From JAFAXD01 sp963816775 (GTDB lineage Bacteria; Pseudomonadota; Alphaproteobacteria; Rhizobiales; Xanthobacteraceae): a stretch of 64,000 nucleotides of DNA. Within the stretch, counting starts at the first letter, position 1; each line of letters opens with the position of its first letter. This document shows, piece after piece, positions 43,141-51,233 of the stretch. The notes under the pieces are model-generated. The model did not search any database and was not told the DNA's origin. It saw only the letters and a program-made list of their open reading frames with translations. The stretch lies in NCBI GenBank assembly GCA_963816775.1, contig CAWFLX010000028.1, positions 1-64,000 on the forward strand, written 5' to 3'. Made by a program: the position numbers and the translations under genes.

Positions 43141-43841
43141 GCACCGCCATCGAGCGTGAGCGAAATGAGACCGGCGAGGCCATTGCCAGCCGTAATGGTG
43201 TCATCGCCGCCGTTGGCATTGACGACGAGGTTCTCGGTGGTGCCGATGTCGAGGCTGAATGGAGCGGGAGAGACGCGATCGAACCGCACGCGCGTGCCGT
43301 TGGCGGTGATCGTAAACGTTTCGGCGCCGTTGCCGCCGTTGACCTCGGCGGTATCGGTGCCGTCGCCGCCTTCGAACAGATCGGTGCCGTCGCCGGGGTT
43401 CCAGATCATGCGGTCGTTGCCGCCCTGGCCGAAGACCTGGTCGTCGCCCGCGCCGCCGGTCAGCGTGTCGTTGCCGTCGCCGCCGAACAGGAAATCGTTG
43501 CCGCCCTTGCCGAGAAGGGTGTCGTTGCCGGAGCCGCCGAACAGCTGATCGTTGCCCGAACCACCGGTCAACGTGTCGTTGCCCGAGCCCCCGAACAACA
43601 AGGCCGCGGGCAGCGCGCCGTTGGATTCGTCGAGCGTAATGACGTCGTCACCACCCTGACCGAACACTTCGATCTCGGCGGTATTGGCGACTGTCGATGG
43701 GCCGCCGGCGACGGCGACGGCGCCGCCGTTGACGAGCAGGGTTCCGGCCGCGTTGCGGCTGACGGTAACGGTGTTCTTGGCGGCGTCGCCGAACACTGAC
43801 AGTAAGCCGGCACCTGGGGAAAAGCTGGCCTTGATTGCCAT
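42066..43841 (-). CDS. RTX calcium-binding protein, N-terminal part (separated by frameshift)
   Basis: A 591-residue frame with the true start at ATG 43841, preceded by GAGAGG. After a short non-repeat N-terminus come RTX nonapeptides (GGSGNDTLTGGSGNDQLF and similar) and long tandem modules of roughly 200 residues, each with a WNPGDGSDTVEG core, a DVxNxxMDLNGVEH segment and a VAIDLAG linker. It ends in an unrelated tail RRAALPVTAQRIA, created by the frameshift. It is a likely substrate of the adjacent type I secretion system, with Ca2+-induced folding outside the cell. Confidence 0.85.
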   Translation of the reverse strand: MAIKASFSPGAGLLSVFGDAAKNTVTVSRNAAGTLLVNGGAVAVAGGPSTVANTAEIEVFGQGGDDVITLDESNGALPAALLFGGSGNDTLTGGSGNDQLFGGSGNDTLLGKGGNDFLFGGDGNDTLTGGAGDDQVFGQGGNDRMIWNPGDGTDLFEGGDGTDTAEVNGGNGAETFTITANGTRVRFDRVSPAPFSLDIGTTENLVVNANGGDDTITAGNGLAGLISLTLDGGAGNDTITGGDGNDLLIGGDGNDLVNGGRGNDTALLGSGDDTFVWNPGDGSDTVEGQDGTDTLVFNGANVNEKIDISANGHRARFTRDVANITMDLNGVEHIQFTARGGADTITVNNLAGTDVNQVAIDLAGTPGSGVGDGAADTVIVNGTNGKDTVQVTGSGSSVSVAGLPALVTITGAEGANDQLVINTLGGDDVITAAGLPAATVQLTIDAGAGNDTITGGDGNDTLIGGDGNDIVTGGRGNDVALLGNGNDTFVWNPGDGSDTVEGQAGTDTLVFNGSNVGEIMDLSANGSRARLFRDVGNVVMDLNGVEHVQIAALGGADTITVNDLTGTDVTQVAIDLAGRRAALPVTAQRIA

Positions 43842-44223
43842 GGTAGTGATCCTCTCGTTGATTGCCGCAGCGCAGATGCGCGGTGGTTGTTAAGTAGGGG
43901 CGACTGGCCCTACAGCTTGCGTGCCCGGGAAAATCGCCGCGCTCTGCTACGGAAATATTTCAGCAATCGCTAATCGTGTTACGGACGTAACGTGTGAGCG
44001 GGGCGCGAGTGCGCTCGAGCAGCAACAAGACGAAAAGTGCAGCAAAAATCTCATCAGATGTCGCAGCCGTGATAATGACAATGGTTTCAATCGCGAAGAT
44101 GTGTTGTGGCGCGCCCGGCGCCGTTGGCGCAAATCAGAGTTAAAAGCCCATCCAACTCCTACCCGTTGAGAGGGCGTGAAGTGCGCCGCGAACGTAACAA
44201 AGCTTCGATTCAAGCAATCGGGC
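43842..44223. other. RTX gene upstream region
   Basis: About 380 bp between the histidine kinase stop and the RTX start, both transcribed leftward. It must hold the RTX promoter. Apart from a 14-bp palindrome at 43978-43991 and a CGTAAC half-site near 44190, no gene or clear terminator was found. Confidence 0.6.
43978..43991. promoter_or_regulatory. Palindrome GTTACGGACGTAAC, putative operator
   Basis: Perfect 6-bp arms with a 2-bp centre, 137 bp upstream of the RTX start codon. A near-copy (GTTACCGATGTAAC) is found at 49441-49454 upstream of the HDO gene. The regulator is unknown; the VirA/VirG-like pair encoded between the two sites is the natural candidate. Confidence 0.45.
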
Positions 44224-46698
44224 TTAAACGCCCCGGCGTAGGCAGCGCGCCAACGCCTCGGCCAGCTCCGTGCTGATCAGCGGTCTGCTCAAGAGCTCGG
44301 AAATTCCTGCTTCCGCCAGCTTGTCCAACCGGACATCGATCGCGAACGCGGTAGCGAGCAACACAGGCTGGCGTGGCGCGGCTTCGTGCAGCGCGCGCGC
44401 GAGATCAACCCCGGCCGCAGTTTGCGACGCGTCGCTGACAAGTATGACGTCAAACCGATCGGGGGTTGAGCGGCACGCCGAAACCGCATCCGCCGGGCAC
44501 TCGAATCCTACCGGCTCGTATCCGAGCGCCGCCAGCATCTCCTCCTCGAACAGCAGCCGGTCCCGTTCGCTCTGGACGACCAGCACTGTCTCGCCGCATC
44601 CGAGCGGCAGCACCGCCGACCCCCCCACGGCTGTGGTGCCTGTCTTCGCCGCTGGGAGCCATGCTTCGAAGCGGCTCCCGCGATTCAATTTGCTTTGTAC
44701 GTTCATGGCTCCGCCATGATCGCGAACGATCTCGCGCACGGTTGCGAGGCCCAGTCCAGTCCCTGCCAAGCGAGTCGTGAAAAACGGCTCGAACAATCGT
44801 TGCGCCACTATGTCGTCGAAGCCACTTCCGGTGTCGGTGACAGCCAAGCATACGTAGAGACCCGGCGTAAGCTCGCCATGGCTCAACGTGACGGAAGCGA
44901 TCAGGTCTTTCTGCTCCGCGCCGACCCGAATACATCCGCTTCCTTGCATCGCTTGGGCCGCGTTGGTGCAAAGGTTGACGATGACCTGCTGCAGTTGCGC
45001 CGGTTCGCCAGACACTGCGATATCGACCGCGACGTCCTCGATGATGAGTTCGATCGCGGCGGGCAACGTTGCACGGAGCATGGAAGCTGCCTCCGCGAAC
45101 AGGGTCCGCACCTGCACGGGTCCGGCACATGCCTCACGCCGTCGCCCGAACGTGAGAATGTTGTCGATCAGATCACGGCCACGCTCCGCAGCTCGTCGTA
45201 TCTCGTCGATATACTTTGCCGGCTTGGTTCCCGGTGTGAGCTGTGGTTCGACCATCTCCGAGAAGCCGAGAATAGCGCCGATGATGTTGTTGAAGTTGTG
45301 CGCAACGCCGCTCGTGAGGGATCCGACCATCTGCATGCGGCGCGCTCGTTCGAGCCGGGTCGTAAGTTTTGCCCGCTCACGCTCGAGAAACTCGCGCTCG
45401 ATGGCATTAGCTATTGCGTCGCCCGCAAGCCGCACCACCGGCGGCGGAAAAGGACTGTCCCGTGTCGACCGAAAGGCGTCGAAGGTATCGAACCCCAGTA
45501 TCCCTCGCACCCGGCCCAGCCGGACCAGCGGGATGCAGGCCCACCCGCGTACGCCGGCCGCGGCCAGCGCGTCCTTGACGTTCCCAGGCGGCAAGGCGGC
45601 AACATCTCCGACTGTGACGATGTCGGGTCCGTTCGCGCCAAGGCGCTCGGATAATTCCAGTGCCTGATATGGCCACTCGGTCGGATAACTCGCTCCGTCG
45701 GCGCACCACGCATGCACGCGGGTTGGGTTTTCAGCGAGCACCACATAAGCGCGTTCCACGTTGATCGTCCGGCCAAGCTCCCCAAGCACTTGCAGCAGCC
45801 GCGCCTCGGTTTCGGCCGGGGGGCAACTGATCAGGCGCGTCGAGTTCTCGGCGATAACATGCTCGAATGCCGCTCGCCGACGCAGCGCAAGGGCGCGAGC
45901 GCGCAGCCGCAGCCCCAAATGCACGAGGATGAAGAGCAAAAACAGCGACACGAGGTATAGCAACAGCCGAGACCGTTGCACCGTCGTTTCGACAACCGCT
46001 TGGCGGCCGGCAAATAGGGCACGGGTGTCCTCGAGCGGCTGAGGGCTCGGCACGGCGACAAGGGTCTTGAGCGTTGCGTTGATTGCGGGCAAGAGGTCAT
46101 GCAGCAGGCGGGCATGTGCAAGCAGGGCATGCGCCGCCTCCGCGTCCGATCCGACAGTCGGGGCTTGTGCTTCAAAGCGGTCGATCCGCTGCTTCAGCGT
46201 ATCGGCAGCGTCCGGTGATGCGTCGCGCGCGAGATGCAGGATCGCCGCCACCATTGCACCGGTCGCTGGTGCGAGTCGTGCGTCCTCGGCGCCGAACATC
46301 GGCTCTGTGCTCAACAGACCAACATAAGACAGCGAATTCTGCAGAAGCGCGTTGCTGCTCTTGAAGCGCTCCGTCAACTCCTCCTGTTGTGCGACCGTCG
46401 CTGCCATGCGATCGACCGGGCCAGTATCGAGGCGCTCTCGCTGAGCGTAGGAGCGAAGACGGGCGACCGCGTCCTCGAGCGCCTCCGCGGCCTTGACCAG
46501 GGTGTCATAGTTGCGAAGCAGCCCTGCGCGCGCCTGCAGGACGTCGCGTTGGAGAGAGGCCTCGGCGAGGGCGAAATCATCGAAGGCCTTGAGCGTCATC
46601 GCATAGGCTGGTGCGTTCGTGTCGATTCCGCGGAGCAGGAGCCAAGTTAGCAGGGCGAGCAGAAGGAGAACTCCGAGCGCAACCGGCAAGATCCTCAT
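44224..46698 (-). CDS. VirA-like hybrid sensor histidine kinase
   Basis: An 824-residue membrane sensor. The N-terminal membrane helix, an all-helical periplasmic region (about 30-250, DAHL-like) and a second helix (LLLYLVSLFLLFILVHLGL) are followed by a GAF domain (about 290-430). The kinase core has GSLTSGVAHNFNNIIGAILG (phospho-His, about 464), N-box NLCTNAAQAM and GTGLGLATVREIV. The C-terminal receiver domain is degenerate. The organisation and H-box closely resemble Agrobacterium VirA. It overlaps the peroxidase gene by 4 bp (ATGA). Confidence 0.88.
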   Translation of the reverse strand: MRILPVALGVLLLLALLTWLLLRGIDTNAPAYAMTLKAFDDFALAEASLQRDVLQARAGLLRNYDTLVKAAEALEDAVARLRSYAQRERLDTGPVDRMAATVAQQEELTERFKSSNALLQNSLSYVGLLSTEPMFGAEDARLAPATGAMVAAILHLARDASPDAADTLKQRIDRFEAQAPTVGSDAEAAHALLAHARLLHDLLPAINATLKTLVAVPSPQPLEDTRALFAGRQAVVETTVQRSRLLLYLVSLFLLFILVHLGLRLRARALALRRRAAFEHVIAENSTRLISCPPAETEARLLQVLGELGRTINVERAYVVLAENPTRVHAWCADGASYPTEWPYQALELSERLGANGPDIVTVGDVAALPPGNVKDALAAAGVRGWACIPLVRLGRVRGILGFDTFDAFRSTRDSPFPPPVVRLAGDAIANAIEREFLERERAKLTTRLERARRMQMVGSLTSGVAHNFNNIIGAILGFSEMVEPQLTPGTKPAKYIDEIRRAAERGRDLIDNILTFGRRREACAGPVQVRTLFAEAASMLRATLPAAIELIIEDVAVDIAVSGEPAQLQQVIVNLCTNAAQAMQGSGCIRVGAEQKDLIASVTLSHGELTPGLYVCLAVTDTGSGFDDIVAQRLFEPFFTTRLAGTGLGLATVREIVRDHGGAMNVQSKLNRGSRFEAWLPAAKTGTTAVGGSAVLPLGCGETVLVVQSERDRLLFEEEMLAALGYEPVGFECPADAVSACRSTPDRFDVILVSDASQTAAGVDLARALHEAAPRQPVLLATAFAIDVRLDKLAEAGISELLSRPLISTELAEALARCLRRGV

Positions 46699-47732
46699 TG
46701 GATCGCCGTCGCTGCGCGCGGTATCGCGCTGGCTGGCCCGACTATCTGATCCCGGTAAGTGCCGGTGAGCGTATAAAGAAAGGCGACGACGGCAGCGATT
46801 TGCTGATCGGTTAGCACGCGGTCGAGCTGCGCGATGCCCATTGCCTTGACCGCCTCTGGCAGCGTGGGCGTGCTACCGTCGTGGAAGTAGGGTGCCGTGG
46901 TCGCCACGTTGCGTAGGCTAGGAACACGCACCAACTCCGGCTCGGGAGAACCGAGCGGATGGAAGATACCGTGCCGTTGAAAAAGGTTTCCACCGACGTT
47001 GACGCCTTGGTGACACGAGATGCAGCCGAGCGACTTGAACAGCTGATAACCGGCGAGCTCTTCCGGGGTGATTGCGCTGGTGTCGCCGACAAGCCAATGG
47101 TCGAACCGACTGCCCGGCGTGAGGAGCGAGCGCTCGTAGGTCGCGATTGCATCCAGGAGGGCCGCGACGTCGGGCTCCTTACCGTACGCGTCGCGGAATT
47201 GTCTCACCACTTCTGGGTCGGCGCGCAGCTTGCTCACGACTTCGTCCACACTCGACGCCATGATCGCTGGATTGTGAAGAATATGCTCCGCTCCCTCTGC
47301 GAGCGAGCGAAAATTCCCTTCCCAGTTCAAGCGAAAATTCAGGCTTGCATTGAAGACCGTCGGCGTATTGAGCGGGAGCGGCTGCCCTCCGGGCGTCAAA
47401 TCACGGGCGTTGGCGCTGGCACCGTTCGTTCGTATATCGTGGCACGATGAACAACTGTGTGTATTATTGTGAGCCAGGCGCCGGTCACTGAACAATCGTT
47501 CCCCAAGCTCCACACGCCGTGTGTCCTGGGCGGGCATGGCAGGGATTGGCGTGATCGGTTCCTGACTAGCGTGGGCCTCAAGAGTTGGCGATTGCGCGCC
47601 CGTCGGCGAGACTGGATTAAGGCAGACAAGCGCCAGCACGATACACGCTATCCTACAAGGGGGCCGGGGCGGGATTGCCGCTCGCGGCACAAAATGCGGA
47701 AACTGGATTGCATGGGCGAGACATCGTCGCAT
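46695..47732 (-). CDS. Diheme cytochrome c peroxidase/MauG-like protein
   Basis: A 345-residue exported diheme protein. A hydrophobic signal (ACIVLALVCLNPVSP) precedes heme motifs CSSCH (94-98) and CISCH (237-241). The PSLRNVATTAPYFHDGS segment is typical of the bacterial cytochrome c peroxidase/MauG family. It may reduce H2O2 or oxidise a partner protein. It is coupled to the sensor kinase gene downstream, and its start overlaps the divergent response regulator start. That arrangement suggests redox or peroxide sensing feeding into the two-component system. Confidence 0.9.
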   Translation of the reverse strand: MRRCLAHAIQFPHFVPRAAIPPRPPCRIACIVLALVCLNPVSPTGAQSPTLEAHASQEPITPIPAMPAQDTRRVELGERLFSDRRLAHNNTHSCSSCHDIRTNGASANARDLTPGGQPLPLNTPTVFNASLNFRLNWEGNFRSLAEGAEHILHNPAIMASSVDEVVSKLRADPEVVRQFRDAYGKEPDVAALLDAIATYERSLLTPGSRFDHWLVGDTSAITPEELAGYQLFKSLGCISCHQGVNVGGNLFQRHGIFHPLGSPEPELVRVPSLRNVATTAPYFHDGSTPTLPEAVKAMGIAQLDRVLTDQQIAAVVAFLYTLTGTYRDQIVGPASAIPRAATAIQ

Positions 47733-48476
47733 AACCCAGACCTTCGCGAGAGCGGTGATCGTCAGGTGTGCGTCCTCGTTGTCGAGGATGACCCTGCTTG
47801 GCAGCGGATGATCCTAAACTATTTCGTCGAGAACAACATCCGCACCCTGGTCGCATCCGGTCGCCAAGAGATGATCCGTCAACTTGGCAGCATGCAGGTG
47901 AACCTGGTGATCCTCGATCTTCGGCTCGGTCAGGAGGACGGTCTGGATCTGCTACGGGAGGTCCGGTCAAGCTCCGACGTCCCGGTCATCATGATCACCG
48001 GTCACCGCCGCGATGACATCGATCGCGTCGTCGGGCTTGAGCTAGGCGCCGACGATTATCTGACGAAGCCGTTTAACCTGCGCGAGTTGCTCGCGCGCGT
48101 GCGCGCGGTGTTACGACGGTTCGATATCGGACGCGCTGTACCGGCGCGCGGTTCCGAGCGAGGTCGCTTTCGATTTTCAGGCTGGCAACTCGACCGCAAG
48201 ACCCGGCTGCTCACCGACCCTGCTGGCACTCCGGTAGCATTGACCAAAGGCGAGTATGCGCTGTTGCTGGCCTTTCTGGAGGCGCCGCAGCGCCCGCTTA
48301 GCCGCGAGCACTTGCTGCAGGCCACGCGCGTGCATGAGGATGTGTTCGATCGCAGCATCGACGTGCAGATTCTTCGCCTTCGACGCAAGCTCGAACGCGA
48401 CTCCAGCGCGCCGCGCGTCATCCAGACAGAGCGCGGCGTCGGATATGTGTTCGCCGTTCCGGTCGAACGAGTATGA
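47712..48476 (+). CDS. VirG-like OmpR-family response regulator
   Basis: A 254-residue regulator. The receiver domain has VEDDPAWQRM, phospho-acceptor Asp in VILDLRLGQEDGL, a Thr in MITGHRRDDID and Lys in YLTKPFNLREL. The C-terminal winged helix ends with VIQTERGVGYVFAVP. The DLRLGQEDGLDLLRE and SDVPVIMITG segments are close to Agrobacterium VirG. An ATG at 47694 is also possible. It is divergent from the cytochrome and kinase genes yet surely their partner. Confidence 0.9.
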   Translation: MGETSSHNPDLRESGDRQVCVLVVEDDPAWQRMILNYFVENNIRTLVASGRQEMIRQLGSMQVNLVILDLRLGQEDGLDLLREVRSSSDVPVIMITGHRRDDIDRVVGLELGADDYLTKPFNLRELLARVRAVLRRFDIGRAVPARGSERGRFRFSGWQLDRKTRLLTDPAGTPVALTKGEYALLLAFLEAPQRPLSREHLLQATRVHEDVFDRSIDVQILRLRRKLERDSSAPRVIQTERGVGYVFAVPVERV

Positions 48477-48828
48477 CCATCGCGAAAGCCTGGTTCCGCG
48501 ACAATGTCGCTTGCTTGACTTCTGAAAAATCGATCAGCGCACATTCGTCGCTATTCCATAGCCTGAAACGAAGCCGCCCTGGCGTCAACGGAAAACATGC
48601 CTGCGAAGACCCCGTCAGCAAGCTCACGAGCATCGGCAACATTTGATGGCTCGTAAGGACTCGCTGGCTCGCAGACAAAGAGGATCTCTCCTCGAGGCTT
48701 TAGCGGTGATGGTGGAACCGTTGGGGGCGCGGCGCCCGACATTAGAGAAGCGGACATTGCTCCAGAACGCCCCTTACCGTTGCATCTCATTCTGCTAAAG
48801 TTGAATTTGACATTCGAGGCATACAGCA
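48477..48828. other. Non-coding or decayed stretch
   Basis: About 350 bp of lower GC than the flanks. A minus-strand frame (48551-48829) encodes ILFVCEPASPYEPSNVADAR and may be a gene remnant, but it has no ribosome site and no known family. A GCGGACATTGCTCC segment near 48750 resembles the end of the 73-bp repeats found further right. Confidence 0.4.
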
Positions 48829-49236
48829 ATGCAAAAGGTAGCGCTCAAGACAAGCGAGTCAGACGGTGCCGATCGCGAAGTACTTGTCGAGTTGAATCGA
48901 AACTACGTTCGGTCCGCACTGGAGTCGGACGTCCGCTGGTATTCGGAGAATCTTTCCGAGGATTTTTACATCACCGCTCCAGATGGAGCCCTGCTGAATC
49001 GCGAAGCGTTTTTGAAGCGCATCGCCAATCCATATCCGGGGACGGAAGCAGAGGCTGTGGATGTGATGATACGGATTCTGGGTGACTTTGCGATCATTCA
49101 CTCCGGTTACAGGGATAAGAGGCTGACCGGTGATACGGGGTATGGCCGCTACACGGATATTTACGAACGGCGAAATGGTCGTTGGCTTTGCGTCGCCGCG
49201 CACTTCATGCGCTTTCAGAACCCTCCTAAGACGTAA
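48829..49236 (+). CDS. NTF2-like family protein
   Basis: A 135-residue SnoaL/NTF2-fold protein (nuclear transport factor 2 family, DUF4440-like). It has an N-terminal helix (LVELNRNYVRSALESDVRWY), SEDFYITAPDG, and the closing strands YTDIYERRNGRWLCVAAHF typical of the fold. Members are small enzymes (isomerases, dehydratases) or binding proteins. It stands first in a row of plus-strand accessory genes and may share substrates with the downstream enzymes; the function is not known. Confidence 0.88.
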   Translation: MQKVALKTSESDGADREVLVELNRNYVRSALESDVRWYSENLSEDFYITAPDGALLNREAFLKRIANPYPGTEAEAVDVMIRILGDFAIIHSGYRDKRLTGDTGYGRYTDIYERRNGRWLCVAAHFMRFQNPPKT

Positions 49237-49330
49237 ACATTTGTAGGGTGGCCAAGACGGTCTTTAGTCGGTCGCGACATGACCTCCTCTTTTGGCACGA
49301 AGCTGACGATCTAGGATGTTCGTTCACTCG

Positions 49331-49403
49331 TCCGCTATCGAGGTCAAAACAGACAACAAATGCTCAACGCGAGCTTTTCCGCTTTTGACCCGGAACGGAC
49401 ATT
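49331..49403. repeat. 73-bp dispersed repeat, copy 1
   Basis: Aligns without gaps over 73 bp to the copy at 51234. Shared core segments include CAGACA, ATGCTC and TTTCCGCTTTTGACCC, ending in a GACAT. It lies between the NTF2-like and HDO genes. Confidence 0.7.
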
Positions 49404-49440
49404 GAGTTGTCAGACAAGAGTGACTGGAGCAATTGATTGC

Positions 49441-49454
49441 GTTACCGATGTAAC
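49441..49454. promoter_or_regulatory. Palindrome GTTACCGATGTAAC, putative operator
   Basis: Inverted 5-bp arms with a 4-bp centre, 120 bp upstream of the HDO gene. It differs at two positions from the palindrome upstream of the RTX gene. Immediately left, GCAATTGA at 49429-49436 matches the core of the Agrobacterium vir box (TGCAATTGAAAC), although this short match could be chance. Confidence 0.45.
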
Positions 49455-49573
49455 CAATTCAACTAAAAATGTCGCTAAGCTGTAACTTGCTCCTGTCTAG
49501 TTTGCTTCGCAAGCGGTCGAGCTTCCCGCCGCAGCGCTAGGGCGCTCAACTGTTTCGAGAAGGAACTAAACTC

Positions 49574-50230
49574 ATGCAATGGTTGCTTGATTCCTCTGAG
49601 AACTACCGAGCGCAGCTTCGCCAAGGCCCGTTTTTTACCAACCTTTCCAGGGCCGACCGACCCAACGATTTGCAGTGGGTCCATCAGCTCGTTCATCAGT
49701 CGCGCGAATTTACGCAGGCGCTCTGTTTGCGTTACTCGCTGTGCCAGGACAAACGCTTCCAGCCGGTGTTTGCCGAACACGCTGTCGAGGAAGCAGACCA
49801 TCCCGACCAGCTCATTGCCTGGATGAAAGAACATGGATTTCTGAGCGGCGTCGAACCCGGCAGCGTGCCTGCAACTCTTGAGACGATGAATACCTTGTCT
49901 TTCTGCTGGCGGAGCGCCATGCGAGATCCTCATGACGTGCAGGTCGTCGCGCTCAACGTGCTCAGTGAAGGTGTCGCGTTCGACTTCTATAACGCTGTCA
50001 TTCCCATTCTGAAGAAGCTGAAAATCCATACCGGGCGATATTGGGGCGTGCATGCCGACGTCGACATGCACCATCTGACGATGGGTCTCGATCTTTGCGA
50101 GGAGGTCGCGCCAAACTCGCCGAAGGGACAGCTCTATCACCGCACGCTGTGGCACTCCGCCACTCTCTACCACCAGATGCTCAGTTCCTGTGTCGGTGAG
50201 CGGGTTGAGCCGATCAAACTGCTGGCCTAA
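49574..50230 (+). CDS. Heme-oxygenase-like diiron oxidase (HDO) family protein
   Basis: A 218-residue all-helical protein resembling iron-containing redox enzymes of the heme-oxygenase/TenA-like fold. Candidate metal ligands are spaced as expected: His69, Glu72/73, Asp75 and His76 in AEHAVEEADHP, Glu132 in LSEGVAFDFY, and His160, Asp164 and His167 in HADVDMHHL. HDO enzymes use two irons and O2 for N-oxygenation, desaturation or C-C cleavage of amino-acid-like substrates. ATG 49574 is preceded by AAGGA. The substrate is unknown. Confidence 0.72.
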   Translation: MQWLLDSSENYRAQLRQGPFFTNLSRADRPNDLQWVHQLVHQSREFTQALCLRYSLCQDKRFQPVFAEHAVEEADHPDQLIAWMKEHGFLSGVEPGSVPATLETMNTLSFCWRSAMRDPHDVQVVALNVLSEGVAFDFYNAVIPILKKLKIHTGRYWGVHADVDMHHLTMGLDLCEEVAPNSPKGQLYHRTLWHSATLYHQMLSSCVGERVEPIKLLA

Positions 50231-50370
50231 ACGAACTAGGTCGTCAAAAGGCAAGATTCCGGGGTGACCAGCGCACGTCCGCAGAGGCCCGGCCCATTTT
50301 CATCGACACCGGCAATCAGGATGCGCATATCGCAAGTGTACGATCATCGCCTACCTCACCGCCATGGCCG

Positions 50371-50411
50371 GCTCGCTATGAGCATTTCCGCTTTTGACCC
50401 AAACCGGACAT
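50371..50411. repeat. 73-bp dispersed repeat, copy 2 (3' half only)
   Basis: Carries the TTTCCGCTTTTGACCC core and the GGACAT end shared with copies 1 and 3; the 5' half has diverged or was lost. It lies between the HDO and ATC hydrolase genes. Confidence 0.6.
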
Positions 50412-50486
50412 GGTGGCCGCCGACGGCCGAGCGAGTAAATTTTTCATATAGGTTGACAGACGCCTCTTCGAGAAAGGCAGAAGACT

Positions 50487-51170
50487 ATGCCCCAGGCTCA
50501 CCCCTTCTACGAAGCCCATCGATCATCGATGGAAGCATCGGTGCGCCAGCGTCTGGACCTTGTGAGCGACCTGTTGGTGGCTCAGGTAGGAGAGACCGCA
50601 GTCCCTGCCATCAAGCAAGATGTCATGCGCGAGTTCGAGGTCGTCCTGGAACAGATGCCGTACGTCGGCGGCGCGTCGAGTTGGATGACTGATTTTTTTA
50701 TGCGTCTTCTCGGATTCATGGCGATCGGCCGGGTCTTGAAGGGACACGGGGTTTCCCCCGACGCCATCGGTGAAATCGAGCTGGAGAGTTTCAAGAGGCA
50801 GATGCTCACAATTCCGGAGGCTGATCGAATGGAAGCGGGCCGCCAATTTATGTCGGCCGAGAATCGCGCTCTCATCCGGGAGCAGGCTGCTTGGAGCCAT
50901 CAACAACTTTATGCCGGCGATTTTGTGTATGACTACGTCGAACCTGGACCCGGCGAGACTTTCGATTTCGGCATCAACTATCGGGTTTGCGGATTTTGCC
51001 AATTTGCGGCCCGGCATGGCGACGCGGATATCTTGAAGCACATCTGCGGGCTTGATTTTGCGGCGTACGACTTGCGCGGTATCCATTTGGAGCGGACTCA
51101 GACGCTTGCGGGCGGAGGCGGTTACTGCAATTTCCGTTTCAGCAGCGAGCCTGCCCCTGAGCGAGAGTGA
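50487..51170 (+). CDS. L-2-amino-thiazoline-4-carboxylic acid (ATC) hydrolase family protein
   Basis: A 227-residue member of the ATC hydrolase family. Known members open the thiazoline ring of 2-amino-thiazoline-4-carboxylate on the route to cysteine. The C-terminal signature is clear: FGINYRVCGFCQFA, then LKHICGLDFAAYDLRGIHL and ERTQTLAGGGGYCNFRF. Conserved cysteines are in CGFC and YCNF. No partner carbamoyl-cysteine hydrolase is nearby, so the substrate here may differ. ATG 50487 lies after a GAAAGGC tract. Confidence 0.85.
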   Translation: MPQAHPFYEAHRSSMEASVRQRLDLVSDLLVAQVGETAVPAIKQDVMREFEVVLEQMPYVGGASSWMTDFFMRLLGFMAIGRVLKGHGVSPDAIGEIELESFKRQMLTIPEADRMEAGRQFMSAENRALIREQAAWSHQQLYAGDFVYDYVEPGPGETFDFGINYRVCGFCQFAARHGDADILKHICGLDFAAYDLRGIHLERTQTLAGGGGYCNFRFSSEPAPERE

Positions 51171-51233
51171 TCGTCACGTCTGCTTGGACGGCGGTTATTG
51201 GCACTAAGCGGACTTGCGAAGATCGCACGCGAA

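Noticed and set aside
50264..50692. Alternative open frame overlapping the start of the ATC hydrolase gene.
   Set aside because: It crosses the repeat copy, lacks family features and conflicts with a well-supported gene.
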